The translations under genes and the position numbers were made by a program. Below the pieces are notes generated by a model. That model ran no database searches. It was not told the DNA's origin and was given only the letters and a program-made list of their open reading frames with translations. Source: Numida meleagris (lineage: Eukaryota; Chordata; Aves; Galliformes; Numididae). Taken from it: 64,000 nt of DNA. The stretch covers positions 8,535,586-8,599,585 of the forward strand of contig NC_034424.1 in the NCBI RefSeq assembly GCF_002078875.1. The letters run 5' to 3'. Positions within the stretch are counted from its first letter, which is position 1. Each line of letters opens with the position of its first letter. Positions 47,539-60,300 of this stretch are shown here, piece after piece.

Positions 47539-50500
47539 TCATCTTCTAGATTTCCAGGCTGCTCTGGAATAAGGAGTAGTCCTTTTCTTTTCTGGTGGTT
47601 TGAAGTAAGAATAAACAGGTGCTGCTGGATATTCTGCATCTGGATTTTCTGCCATCATTTTCAGCTTGGCTTCAATGGCCTTTATTTTTGCACTGACACT
47701 AAAAAGAGGAAAAACAGAAGAGAAATCAAGCTTAATCTTAGCACAGAATCACGCTAGCAGCAATCCACAGATTTTGTTGACGCTGGAATTCCTGGCTACC
47801 CCAGGAGCAGCTGGGCAGCCCCCATCACTGCCTCCACCAGCAGTGTGAAACTGGAAGCAGGAATCTACTGCTTAAGGCCCACGCTATTTCACTCAAATCC
47901 TCAGCACGGATTTGCTTAGGAAAGGTCCTCCATGATACAGCACAGCTCTGCAAAGTAACAGTCCCTGCACCTACTCAGCACTTTCTTGAGAATTCTGAGC
48001 TAGACAAGCACACAACAAGGCTTCCTACATCATGTAAAATGATGTCATTTAAAACGGTCTGAGCATGTGCAGTAGAGCACAGCTCAGGCAAGGCTGCTGG
48101 AAACAGCAGAAAAATGAAAGCCAGACTTCCTCACAGCTACAAGACCACTTGGGATGGGAAAAACCCCAGGTTCTAATTGAGTCAGGAAGAAACATTATTT
48201 CAACATTACCAGAGTTTATCCCAAAGGGAAAAGCTCTCCTAGGTTACACCCCGAATTCCTGGGAGTTTGTTATCCACTGTTCTTGTTGGGTATGGACTGA
48301 GGAATGTTCCCTTCTCCGCTGCAGTTTCCTGCAGTGTCCATCCCCACTAAAACAACTCCTTTGTACCACTGACGTAGCTAACAATCTGCATGACTAGAGT
48401 CTCTCTGTTCAGTAGTTCCTAGCATGGTACTTTTTTTTTTTTTAATTTAATGGAAATATTTTGTTTTAATCCCTTACTGTTATAAAGGAAGTTTTTGCTC
48501 ATAAGTATCACTTAATGAAACGAGCAGAGCACAACACCTCTCACTGAGATTCACATGAAGAAGTACAAAGCACATTCTGGCCAGACAAGCTCAAGCGTTG
48601 CAGGCTTCCAATTCCTCTCCTCTCTCTTCTTTTTTTTAAGTTTAAGTTTCCTAGCAGTTTAACATGTTAGAAAATTAACATCAAGTTGTAAGGAACTCAT
48701 TTCACGTGGGGCTCTTCACAGCATGCTGCCCACCTGCAGGTTAGATTTTTAGTACAAAGATGACACCAGTTCTTGATCCTATTGAAATCTAAGACGTTAG
48801 TTCCCCACCACTTCCACAGTTTGGTCACCTCTCATCCACTCCATCTCCTACCTCAGGTTGGACTGGGGTGGCTCCGTGCTGGATGATGGCTCCAGACTGA
48901 TTGGAAGAATCTTCTCGTTCTTATTATGATCATATCTCTGCAAACAGAAGACCAGTATTCAAGTCAAAACTGGAGTCACGAACAAAAACGTTCACTGACA
49001 GACTCTGATACTGCAGACTTATCTGCGCTGTACTATGGATCCTTAAGTCTCATCCTGTTTTATTACTTTCTGTTCCCATCTATACACGACAAAGCAAAGA
49101 CGCTAAATTTTACAGCACTGCATCACTACGTTGTTTATACAGACATTGTTCAGAGTGAGAAGGTAACTGAAATACACAACTATTCAGAATTACGCAGTGA
49201 TGGAAGAGAAACATCCAAGATCAGTTGTGAACCACCTCCTTTCTGTGAAAAGCAGCTTATCAGTCTGTCTTCTCTGTGGGCAATGGGCCTCCTGAACTGT
49301 TCGCAACGTTCTGCTTCCTTATTTCGCCTGGCACAAATTCAGATTTGTTTTTCAGCAGAGCTGCTCAAATTGACAGTGTCTAGTAAGCCCTGGCTGCTCA
49401 TCTTAGAGCTACTTAGCACAGTGCTGTCATTGCCTAAAATAAACAGTTGCTGCAGTAAGCTAAGGTTTTGTGTCGTTAAGTCTTTCCATTCACAGATTTT
49501 AAAATGCTATGCGAGCTGAACTGATTATTTAGGTATGTTCTCCCCCATCCCCTGGCTGGCTACACACTGAGCTACCCTGCTGAACTCCCAGCTGAGCAGA
49601 CACTCTCCCCCAGCTGAAGCTCCTTTTATGGATTGCTTGTCAGGCATCCGGAAGCACATGGTGCTCCAGTAGCTGCGGCGCTCAAGAAAATGGAGACTGG
49701 ATTTGCACAAGTTTGGATGTGCTGACAAAGGCCTGGAGCCTTCAAAGCCAATAATTAAAGCAACATGGTCTCCTTTAACAAAGATACCCACTATTTTTTT
49801 TTTCCTGCCCCCCCATCTTCTTCAAGACTCCAAAACAAATGCACTGGTATACTCAATTAAAAAAAAAAGAGGAGGACATTGTTTATAGGATAATCAATGC
49901 GGGTTAAAATCACATTACTCAAAGGTAAATAACAATAAGCACCTTCCTCTGTCTCCCCCAAAAACTCTCTCTCCACAAAGAGAGTTATTCAAACTAAGTT
50001 GCTTTATATAAGTTGCTGTAGTAAATAGCTACAGGAGAAACAAGACAAGAATTCAGAGGCGTTAAAACAAGGATGTTCCAGAAGGTACTCAAGTTAATAT
50101 TAAAAACTTTATGTTTTATTCAGTAGAGCAGGCAATAAAATGATATTTAGTTTAGAAGTGAAATACCTTGCTTCAGAAGTCAGGAATAATTACAGCTGCT
50201 GCCAGATAAGTGCTTTCAGAAGTGGAACAAAGTAACAGAGTGCTTAGTAATTGGGAATTTCCATGCATCTCCTACCCAAAAAGGGCACAAAACCACAAAG
50301 GGAAGGATACAGTCTTTCACCCAATCATTCACTAAGTTTGGGAAAAGTTGAAAAACAGAATTTTAGAGAAGTAATCTGTTCATAGAGCTCTGATCAGAAG
50401 CGCCTTTACAAAGAACATCAGGTTAAACAGCCTATTCTTATTCATAGCTAACTCAGCTAGGTTAGGTGGATGGAAGTGGTGTACTGTTCATGCTGTTTCC

Positions 50501-53500
50501 ATGAGAGTTATTTCCGAGAATGGACTGATATTATCTTGCCAGGCTAAGACAGCCCTCATAAGAACTGTTCCTTAATATTAAGGTTGTTTTTTTTTTTGAT
50601 TTCGTAAACTAATTTTTATCTACAGCAACAGGCTTACCTTGACTTGTGCGTGTGCCCACCGCACCACCAACTTCTTGGAAAGGGCCAGCTTCCCATTGAG
50701 ACACTGGATCGCCTTCTCTGCTTCCTGCACAGGATGCACAGGAAGACAGTTCAATAAACAAACCAAGTCTTCAGTCATAACCGTCTCAGATGTAAAGACC
50801 CTTTTCTCTTTGTAAATCAGTCCTCTGAAAGTAAAGCTAACTCTGTGCAAAGAACGTTTATCCCATTGTATCCCAGCCCAGGAATACTTGGAAGACTCCC
50901 ACACCCATCTGAGCAATCAGACTTTTAAAAACCAGCAGGGCAGATTCTTTCAGTTGTTGCAGGGAGGAAATGGGAAAGATGATCACAAAATTTGAAAAAA
51001 AAAAAAATCAAATGCAGAAGCTATTGGAACAGCATGCTGAGGGAGCTTTGTGCTACGCCAGTTTCTCTAGAAACATTGCCATTCGTTACAGCGGTTACAT
51101 GCCCCATTCATACCCTATGCTTATGCCAGATCTTGCTAAAGCCTGCTAGGGATGCTATCCTCTTGGTCCTATCTAGACTAAGCAGTGAAATTTCACTCCT
51201 GGGGACACTCCCATAAAACTTGATTCACAGCAGTTAAAAATGCATGCTGTAATGCTGTTCCACCTTGTTATGAATAATCATTCCAGTAGAGCTTTTAGAC
51301 CTCAAGCACTGTGTCACAGCTCTTCTGACATCTTTATGGTTTCTGTAGACTACGTATTTAATTTATCCCTTCCTGTTTTAGTTTTATATTGACATAAAAG
51401 AGACTGGGAAAGAAGTCACTCCCTTGAAACAAAAAAGCGACATACCTGTTTGGTTTCAAAGTTCACAAAGCAGTAACCCCTCGGCTGCCCCTCCAAAGCT
51501 CCAGACTTGTGAAAGAGAAAATCAAACTGCTTTACTTTGCCAAACTTCTGAAGGAGTTTGAGAAGGTGGTACCTGAGTGGGAAAAAAGGCATATGGCACC
51601 TTTCAGTATTTGGAAAGTACAGAGATAGAGACACATGCGTTTCATGCTCTGTCACAAGTAGTCCAGTTCAGTCATACATGAATTCCCAAATATATGCAGA
51701 GGTGGGTACCCATTACACAACCACAGCTCCGTCCGAGCTACCCAGCCTCATCAGTGACAGCCCCAAAACCCCAAGGCACAAAGCCTTCCTCCCAGCAGCG
51801 CCAGCTGAAGAGCATGCAGGAGATCTATTAATAGCTGTTTTTTGGACAATTATGTAACGGCTCCCTAGGGGTTGGAGGACTTTGCCTCTTGTCTTTCTAG
51901 AAATCACACCTACTTCCAAGCATAAACACTGCCCCTCTCCAGCCCTGATGTGACTGCCTGAAGCTCCACTGCCTCCACTCCCTCCCCCTGCCCAAGCAGT
52001 CCCAGCTCATAGCCCACAGCACCTGCTGTTCTCACTGTCCTCCCTACCCCTGCACAAGCACTGCTGCTCCCATCCCTGTGTCAGCTGTATCAGCATGCTG
52101 ACAAGGACATGGCCAAAATACAGCTCCACTCCCACCTGCTTGGAGGAGCTGGGAAGCAGGAAGGTAGAATGAGCAGAACTGCAACCAGGAGCTGACAGCA
52201 GACCGGGTGGAAACAGCACCAAGACAGACCTCAGTATGGACCAGGCCAACTTAACCACCCCTGGCTCAGACAGCTTCCCAGTGACACGGACACAGAAGTC
52301 AGACACTCCTCCATTCAGCAGGGAGCGTGCTTTTTTTTTTTTTTTAAACAAAAAAAAAGAGAAAAGCTCAACTAAACTTGTGTGCTCAACACTTGGTGCA
52401 TCAAGCAATGTAGAACAAGGAGCACATTCGTTGTACAGACACATGTAACCTGGAAAGTTCCTTGCAGCTTTTTTGGTTCCCTTGATCCGAGTGTTTAACA
52501 CCGCTAGTTGACCTAGCAGGCAAATTTACACCTGTCACTATTTCACTGGCTGACCCCAAACCCAGAGATTAAGAATTGTCTAAGGGTTTAATAAGGGCAT
52601 CTTAGGACTCAACTTCTCCTGCTGATTAGCGGTACAGTGTTAGTTAGTGAGCCACGCAGACTAAGCCCAATTCCCAGATGAGAGAACACTCAGAGCTCTG
52701 GAAGCTCATCGGGGTAACTCCCACTGCACACGAACTAGCAGGCACTGGCCAGAACAGGGCATGGCCCAGTGCAAGCAATCAGCAGTGTCCCAAGACACCG
52801 AACGCATCAGGTAACTTCAGGGACAGTCCAAGCAGACAATACTTTTCCTAATAAAGCCCGATAGGATGTTTGAAACGAGCGATCGCCCTTTGTTAAGCTT
52901 CAGGAGGCAGGCAAGAAAGTTCCAGGAATGTGAGTCATCTTGCAGGACAGTCACAGTGGACGTTCAGGATGTGCACTTTTAGAGAGGTGAAGGTACAGCA
53001 GGCGCTCAGCCCCGCGATGCGGGAGGGCCAGGTTCCCCTCTGCTGCAATTACAGAGTCACGGGAAGGGCAGCGATGATCCTCACCGCAATTTGTTTCACA
53101 GCAACAACCCCCCCTGCAACCACTCTGCCCAAGGAACAATTCACGTCGTTGGCTCCCACTCTGGGGACCGCTGCAACCAACAAATAACACATTTCTGCTT
53201 CCTTGGCAGCACGCTGTAGTCATTTAAAAAGCATTTTATTAGAAAAGTTTAGAAGCAACCTATGTAGCCAATTCTATTCAGAATCTTTAGATCTAGATGA
53301 TACAAGCATGATTTTCAAACCACGCTTGCATTTTTTACCAATGCAAGTTATCTCCTCTGCAAGGAATAGCTCAGAATGAAGCTGTGTGTAACTAGAAGTT
53401 CCAAGCTTGTATTATAACCTGTTGTTAATACAGTGAGACATGAAGAGTAACTTGACTGTTACCCCCAAGCAAAGAGGCATTGCACTGAATGAAGACCTGT

Positions 53501-56500
53501 CACGGAAAACTTGAAATGTTTATTAAAAAATTGTGAACATGTAAAAAGCTTCATTATGCCAGTGGCTCTGCTTATCCAGAGCTTAAGAGTTATTCGCACA
53601 GATGTGGCCCCAAAGATCACCACAGCCAACCTCAATTTCCACTTCCTGTCATCTGATCTGAATGCAAGACAAACCCGCAGCTCCCCCATTTCCTTTTCCT
53701 CCAGTCTTCCTCCTGGCACCCTGAGTGCTATTCAAACACAGGCAAGGCTTCCTCTGAACAATACTATCCCAAGGATACTGCAAAGGTACCGGGCCACATG
53801 CTAAACCTATTATTGCAAAGAATTTTGCCCCACTGGGAGTCACTAGGAGTCTGTAACAACAACTCATGCACACATTGTTTTCTAGGTGAGACTCATCAAG
53901 ATGGGATGGTAGACAAGCAGCTGAACAGCCAAGGAAGCTGAACATCCACTATTTCATACCTGCAGGTAATTAACAGTCATTCAAAGGCTACTGGAAACCA
54001 GATAACATGTATAACTGCAGCACTGGAAGTGTCACATTTTGGGCAGACAAAAATTTAAGCCTCGGAAGGCTTTACACACAGGAATTAGCAGAGGAGGCAG
54101 TTCTACTCCATGTGCCACGCAGGAGGCACAACAGAAGTCGCAAAGCAGTGATGCAAGCAAAGGGCACAGCACAAAGCATCTCCCAGCCCACTAGGGGACA
54201 AGTGCTGCACCAGGCAATGCTGGCAGTGATGGCAGAGAGCCTACGGTTTCCCTGCTCAGTGACAGCGACACCAGAACCTGACTGCCCGCTGCCCTCCTCA
54301 TGGCCCTGCTGTGGCAGAACCTGAAGCAGGGATCGCTCAGTGTTGGAACTGCCTGCGGATTACATCCTACACCACGACCCACTGCATGGACACGTGGTGC
54401 CAGCTCGTCTCCTTTCAGCTGCTAAGAAGCTGCAACCCCCAATGTTACCTGCTGCCATAAACAGAACAGTTCTCAGGATACTAGATAAAAGAAATAGTCC
54501 AGGTAAACATTACCAGCACGGAAGCCAGCGCACCAGAAGATGCATCAAACCCCAACACGTAGGTATGACAACATCTGACACCCTTGGAGGCTCCCATTTG
54601 AGTCACAGCTGCTCAGCGCAATAACCTCCCATAAGCCACCAGCTTACAGGCTGTAATTTGCAGGCAGCCCTACATTCATGAACTCCTATTACCACAGCTT
54701 GCACTCAAATGTATACGTTACCTATTAACTCCCCAGTGCTTGATTGCAGTTATAGGTTGCTCTCTAAATGGAAGTCTTGGATTAATTCAAGACTTTCTGA
54801 ACTCATTTCTGCTCAAGAAAGTCACAACCAGTTATTAACCCTACTAACAACCAATCAACTTTACTCCATCTTAAACAAATCTAACATGAAAATTGCAGGG
54901 GCAACCCTTTAAAATCAGATAAAAGCAGCAAATGAAGAAACAGCTATTTAGTTTTCAGGTATGTGTTTTTAGTCATGCAATTAGTAAGCTCAACAGGGAT
55001 TATTCAGATGAGCAAGCCCAAGCAGAGCTGTGAGCTTTTAGGATAAGAAAGCGAGGGTCAGGGTGATTTATAAGAATTTACTGAACTGATATAGAAACAT
55101 TACTTTCTCCACTTTGACAATGTGTTAAAAGGAATTTCCTTTATTTTCTTCAGAAGGAAACAGATTACAGTATTGTTTTCAGTGGAGTATAGACATTTCA
55201 AAAGCAAAATCAAAAGCAAGACACGAGTCTTAAGCCAGAAATACAACCCTGCCACGGGCAACAGGCACTGTCACCCGTTGCTAGGCAAGCTTTAAACGTT
55301 TAATGGTATGGAAGCATTCCACATTTTAAGACCCTGTGGAGCAGTGCCCTAGGAGCCCCTCACACCCTCCCCAGAGCTGCCCCGGGCACCAGCCCTGCCT
55401 GAAGCCCACTGCTGAACCCACACAACTACAGTGGACTGCTGGGGAAGAAGTGGGCTGAGACTCATAGCTCTCACCCATCCCAGATGCAAACAGTTTGTTT
55501 TGCTGCACGAAGCTGCCGCTCGCCTGGCTGAGATTCAGAGAAACGTGGACTGAAAGAATCTTTAAAAACACCATTAACCCCAAAACATGAAGGATCTGAT
55601 GCATTTACAAACACCCACAGTTTTTCCCTTGCACCAGCCCAATCTCCTGAATCCTTAAGAACCTGCAAACACGCTCACTAAGTCCTGTATCTGATTGTGC
55701 GTGGTCAGTGAACGTGGACAAACCAGAGCAACAGAGCTGTGAGATAAAAATGGTACTTAATGCGAAACTACCCAAAGATGAATGGCTGTAAAGCACAATG
55801 CATTAATGATTCCATTTAGAGGCTAGCAGGGAACTGCTCTGTTAAGATGAAACACATTTAGAATAGAAGCCTAGCACCTGCACACGCACACAAAGATGGA
55901 GGGAGAAAAAATATTCTGTGACAACACGTACAAAATTTAACGAAAAATGCTTGTTTTTAGAGAAGCATAAACCCCACAGTTTTGTGTGGGTTTTGTTGTT
56001 TCTCAGCACACCATCCAAATATCGGGCAGCAATTCCTGCTGTAGTTCTGCGGTTCGCATATTACATTGGCTGAGGAGATCGTTATCTGCAGCGGGGAGCT
56101 GCGAGGTGCGCTCCGCGGTACTTGTCCCTCCCCGCTCACCCCACGCCCACCGGCGGAACCAACACAACAACAAACGGAACCCTCTGTCCCCCTCGGGGAA
56201 CGGGGCACACCCACGGCCCTACCCCCTCCCCAGGTGGGCAGACGGAGCCGCTCCCAGACCGGGAGCCACCAGCCCGAAAGTGGGGAACGCCCAGGGACAG
56301 CTGTGCACCTGCGCCTCGGCATCGGGGGGAGCCGAGGGCAGAGCCCGACGGCGAGCGAGTACGGGGAGGGTACGGAGGGCAGCCCATGAGGGGAAGGGGA
56401 ACGGGTGCGGGGAGAAGGGAGGGGGCCGCCGGTAACGGGAGCGCCGCGGAGCGTGGATCCACGGGGGGAGCGCGGGGCGGTGCCGCAGGGAGGGCGGCGC

Positions 56501-56674
56501 CGGGCCCGCACACCCACTTGGTTGAACACCCGCCCGCCCGCCCGCTCGCTCGCTCGCTCACTCGGTGATCTTGGGGTCGAGGTTGCCGATCCAGAGGCGG
56601 TGCCCGTCCTGCAGGGCGCCCTCAGACAGGATGGCGGCATTCTCCAGCGGTAACGCCTGTCGTTCCGGCTCCAT
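47539..56674 (-). CDS. RBM18: RNA-binding motif protein 18
   Basis: Small RRM protein expected to bind RNA; its biological role is little known. Five coding exons on the minus strand: 56674-56562, 51572-51446, 50724-50638, 48937-48852 and 47698-47539. All have GT-AG borders and join to 573 nt and 190 aa, the human length. One RRM fills about residues 25-106: RNP2 is LWIGNL (27-32) and RNP1 is RGYCFVNF (69-76). The C-terminal third is basic, with [13 protein letters not shown] and a terminal WKSRR, close to human. The start [19 protein letters not shown] matches human MEAETKTLPLENASILSEG. The gene diverges from MRRF across a CpG promoter, as in human. Intron 1 is 5 kb; introns 2-4 are 0.7-1.7 kb. 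No lesion is seen. Confidence 0.97.
51573..56561 (-). other. RBM18: RBM18 intron 1 (5 kb), no other gene seen
   Basis: Mixed-composition sequence without supported exons on either strand. A T/A low-complexity patch lies at 52331-52363. The intron starts with GTGAGC inside a tetranucleotide array. Confidence 0.75.
56529..56561. repeat. RBM18: CCCG/CTCG tetranucleotide array at the RBM18 exon 1 donor
   Basis: About four CCCG and four CTCG-type units. On the RBM18 sense strand this is GAGC repeats followed by GGGC repeats, and the array includes the first bases of the intron. Confidence 0.85.
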
Positions 56675-57375
56675 GGCGGCGCGGAGCCGCCTCTCACCAT
56701 CCCCAGCCTCGCGCAGGCCTCGCCCCGCCTTCGGCGCCGGTTGATGACGTCACACAGAGGGCGCGGAATGATGACGGAACGCTCGGCGCGACGGTGAGCA
56801 ATGCCGCGGGCACCCGCCCTCCTCCCCTGCCACTCCCGGATCCCGGCCCGGCCCGGCTCGGCTCCGCTCGGTTCGGCTGGACTGTGCTCGGGCCATGCTG
56901 TGCCGCTGCACACCGCGGCACCGCAGCAGGGCACCGGGCGGGGCAGAGCAGGGCGTCCAGATGAGAAGGGGCCGGGCAGGCCGACTACCGGGGGGGCGGG
57001 GCCAGTGGGGCTGAGCGCANNNNNNNNNNNNNNNNNNNNNNNNNNNNNNNNNNNNNNNNNNNNNNNNNNNNNNNNNNNNNNNNNNNNNNNNNNNNNNNNN
57101 NNNNNNNNNNNNNNNNNNNNTCCCCTGCGGGCCTGGGGCGCAGAGCAGCGCTCGCGGCTGGAGCCAGCCACAGGGCAGTACTGCTGATCAAGGGGAGCAC
57201 GAGGACTTTGGAGCCTCCAATCTAGAGTGGTGGAAATCCAAGTTTCTGCTTAGCTGGTGTGCATAACCGGCCCTGCAGTGCTGGACTGCTGGCACGCGCA
57301 CTGACACACACGCCTCAGGCTTGAAGCCTTTTCCTTCTAAGACACTGACCCCCCCCCTACTTCTTCCCTTTGCAG
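56675..57375. promoter_or_regulatory. Divergent CpG promoter of RBM18 and MRRF with a perfect CRE
   Basis: CpG-dense, TATA-less sequence. A palindromic CRE TGACGTCA lies at 56745-56752, about 70 bp from the RBM18 ATG, with a half-site TGACGG nearby (56772). Repeated CGGCTC/GGCCCGG units lie at 56840-56880. A 5' non-coding exon of MRRF probably lies between about 56790 and 57010, because the coding exon starts behind a splice acceptor (CCTTTGCAG ending at 57375). Confidence 0.75.
57020..57120. other. Assembly gap (101 N)
   Basis: Unsequenced bases in the GC-rich promoter region upstream of the MRRF coding exons; it may hide part of the non-coding first exon. Confidence 1.
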
Positions 57376-57382
57376 GTAACCG

Positions 57383-60300
57383 ATGGCTATGGCGTTACGA
57401 TGCTTTAGGCATCTGCACTCCCTCCTTCATTGCTCTTCGCTCACAGTGGCGAGGCAGCTGCCACAGCCCCCTGCACGCTGCACGCTGCTGCTCCTGGATG
57501 GCTGCAGGCACTGCGCCCACCCGCTGCTGCTGGCCAGGCCGCTGGCTACCAAAAAAGGTAAAGCAGCAGCCTCCAGCAGTGTTTGCAACCCCTGTATGTG
57601 ATGCCAGATACCGATCTCAGGGAGCTGCTGTTGCACCAGGGCAGTACGTGGCAATCGTCGCAGTCTGAGCTAGAGTTGGTGCACACAGCACAACCTTCAC
57701 ATCTAGTTTGGTTTATGTGCTGGGTTATTTACTCATTGAAGAATAACTGTTTATCTTAGACTCAACTCTGAATCTAACAGCAGTTGTAATATCTTCTTTC
57801 TATTTTCTAATGCAATAATTGAGTATTGTGAGAAACTGAAATTAATTCTATGTGTAATGTGCAGCTAAAGGTAAAGGACAGACACAAGCCAAAGTGAACA
57901 TCAGTGCTGCCTTGGTTGAAGATATTATCAATTTGGAGGAAACGAGCGCGGACATGCAGGCAGTGGTAGAAGCTCTGAAAGAAGATTTCAACAGAAATCT
58001 CAATGTCAGAACCTCACAAGGTTGGTACATTTCTTGTACAGTGCTCTGCTGCCTGTAACTAAGGGTTGTTGGTTTTTTTTCCAAAATTGATTTTCTTTTT
58101 ATTGAGTTATACACTGGGCACCCAATTACTAGAACCTTGACATCTCTAACTAAAGGCTCTCTTCACCCTGAGCTTGACCAGGAAGAATCCATTTTTGTTA
58201 ATAGCTTCCTGGAAATAGTTTTTCTAAGTGGGAGATGTCAAAAGTGTCTAACTGAACTGTTTGCAGATGTGATGAAGAAGCAGGTTGTCAGCTAATGGTG
58301 CAGTAGGGCAGGAAAAATCCAATTGCCATTAAATTAGCCTTTTGGAAATTGCCATCAGACTGGTGTCTGACATGTACAAACTTTTTTTGCTATGCATCTT
58401 TGTGATTACTGACCTTTACAAGCTTTATTCACCAAGTGAATTGTGTTTTTCAGGAAGGATCATGAATATGTTTGACTAAGCTACAGTTACTATAACACTC
58501 CAAACATATGTATTTTTAAGTAGTATCAAGTTTCAGGGATAAAGTGTAATATTAAACAACGACCAAATTTGAATCATTCACCACTCCAGCTGTGGCAGGG
58601 GCACTGCAGTCTTTTGTAGAGCTGGAACATGTAGCTCAGTCTCTTAACTATTTATTTTAGCCATAGGTATTTTTTTTAACTGCACTGATAAAGTACCTCC
58701 TGTCCCATGTGCCTTTCAGCCTGTTAACATTTTGCAGCAGAAATGAGAGTGCAGATTAAGAGTAGCTCAGGGAGAAACAGAATACTTTAAGTTAAGTAGT
58801 AGATAGCACCTCCTCTTGGGACCTGGAAAAAAGTGAGGGGTTTAAGGGAACACTGCTAAGTTCAAGACAGTAGTTTTCTTGACTTTTATAATAACATCTT
58901 GATCTTCTTTAAATTCTAAGTATTAAAAAATAATTATTTCCTCTTAATTCTTCACAATCTTTGTTTAGTTTCCCTATTCTAGTAGCAGAAACAAAAGTTT
59001 TGTTTTCATGTTTTTGTGCCCTAATGTTGAAATATTTATCTTGCAAATACCATGAGGGATGCATAAACACAAACAGCACCTGAGGGCTGAAAAGACACAT
59101 CATTTTTTTCTTTTGTATTTTGCACAACGGAGGGAAAATGAGACATTGTACTTGTACTACAGCATCATCCCAAACTGCAGTGTTGTGCTGAAATTCCCAT
59201 GTGTTTGGTTCTTTCGAGGGGCCCTTGACCACATCATTGTCACGACAAAAGATGGGAAGTTTCCGCTGAACCAGCTGGGGCAGATCTCACAGAAGTCCCC
59301 TCAGCTCGTTGTAGTGAACATGACCAATTTTCCAGAGGTAAGGTCGTGCTACTGGAGGCATGGCAAGGGGAGGTACTTACCACGGGAACAAACACGTTGA
59401 TACCGAGCAAAGAAACAGGTAGATAAAAGCAGTCACACTGGACAGGGGCTAAGAGCTTGGATGGCACTGTTGCTCCTTGTCTGACACAAGCTGAGTTTTG
59501 CTCACACCGCATGGCATGAGTGGCTCTTCAGTCTGGAGCAGAGCATCTGCCACGTGCACTGTGGTCAGACAGGAGATACACACTGCCCATCAGGCCAGGA
59601 CAAGGCTGGGCCAAGGCTGACAGGAGCAGGGCCCTGTGCTGGGCTCCTGTGCATTGACCAGGGTGGTGCATGCAGATACGAGCAGTCAGCACGAGGTTAG
59701 GGCTGCTCATCCCGCTCCAGATCTGGAGGTTTGCCAAAGCTTATCACTATTTATTTTGCAAAGGCTTTCCCCAGTTAATTAAGTCGGCAAAGACTCAGAG
59801 GAGGTCAGCGTAAGGCACTTGATGCCTAAGTGTTTCCTAAAGCATACCCAGCATGTGGAATGACTTGGAAGAATGAAGGCCCCCATCAGCGAGTGCACTG
59901 AGTGCCACAACTGAGAGAGCTGGAAAAGCTGTACTGTGACTTCACCTGTGTCCAGGCAGGAGGGCAGGCTGAGAAATGTGCACACGAGAAATGGAGTCAG
60001 ATTGCCTACGTATTGCCTGTGTTTGCTTCCCAAGCCAAAGGACTGTTCATCTGAACTGGAGCTGGAGCTATTTCTGTCAGTGCTATTGTTTTATACTAGA
60101 ACTGTTTCATGGGCAGATTGAACTCCTTGATAACGCTACACACACTTTTACTTGATGTGATTACTTACAGCATATCACCAATACTTCCTAGCACTGGAAA
60201 GCAAATGCCAATCCCTATAGAGTCAAGGATAGAAAATAATTATAAAAGGGGATTTACGATACAGCTTTTACTGAGCATTTTCTTCCTACAAAGCAAGTTC

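Noticed and set aside
49525..49791. 88-codon minus-strand ORF in RBM18 intron 3
   Set aside because: No similarity recognised and no support for an extra exon; the RBM18 exons on both sides join in frame without it.
55957..57171. 404-codon minus-strand ORF across the RBM18/MRRF promoter
   Set aside because: It runs through the N gap, overlaps RBM18 exon 1 in another frame, and is low-complexity GC-rich sequence.
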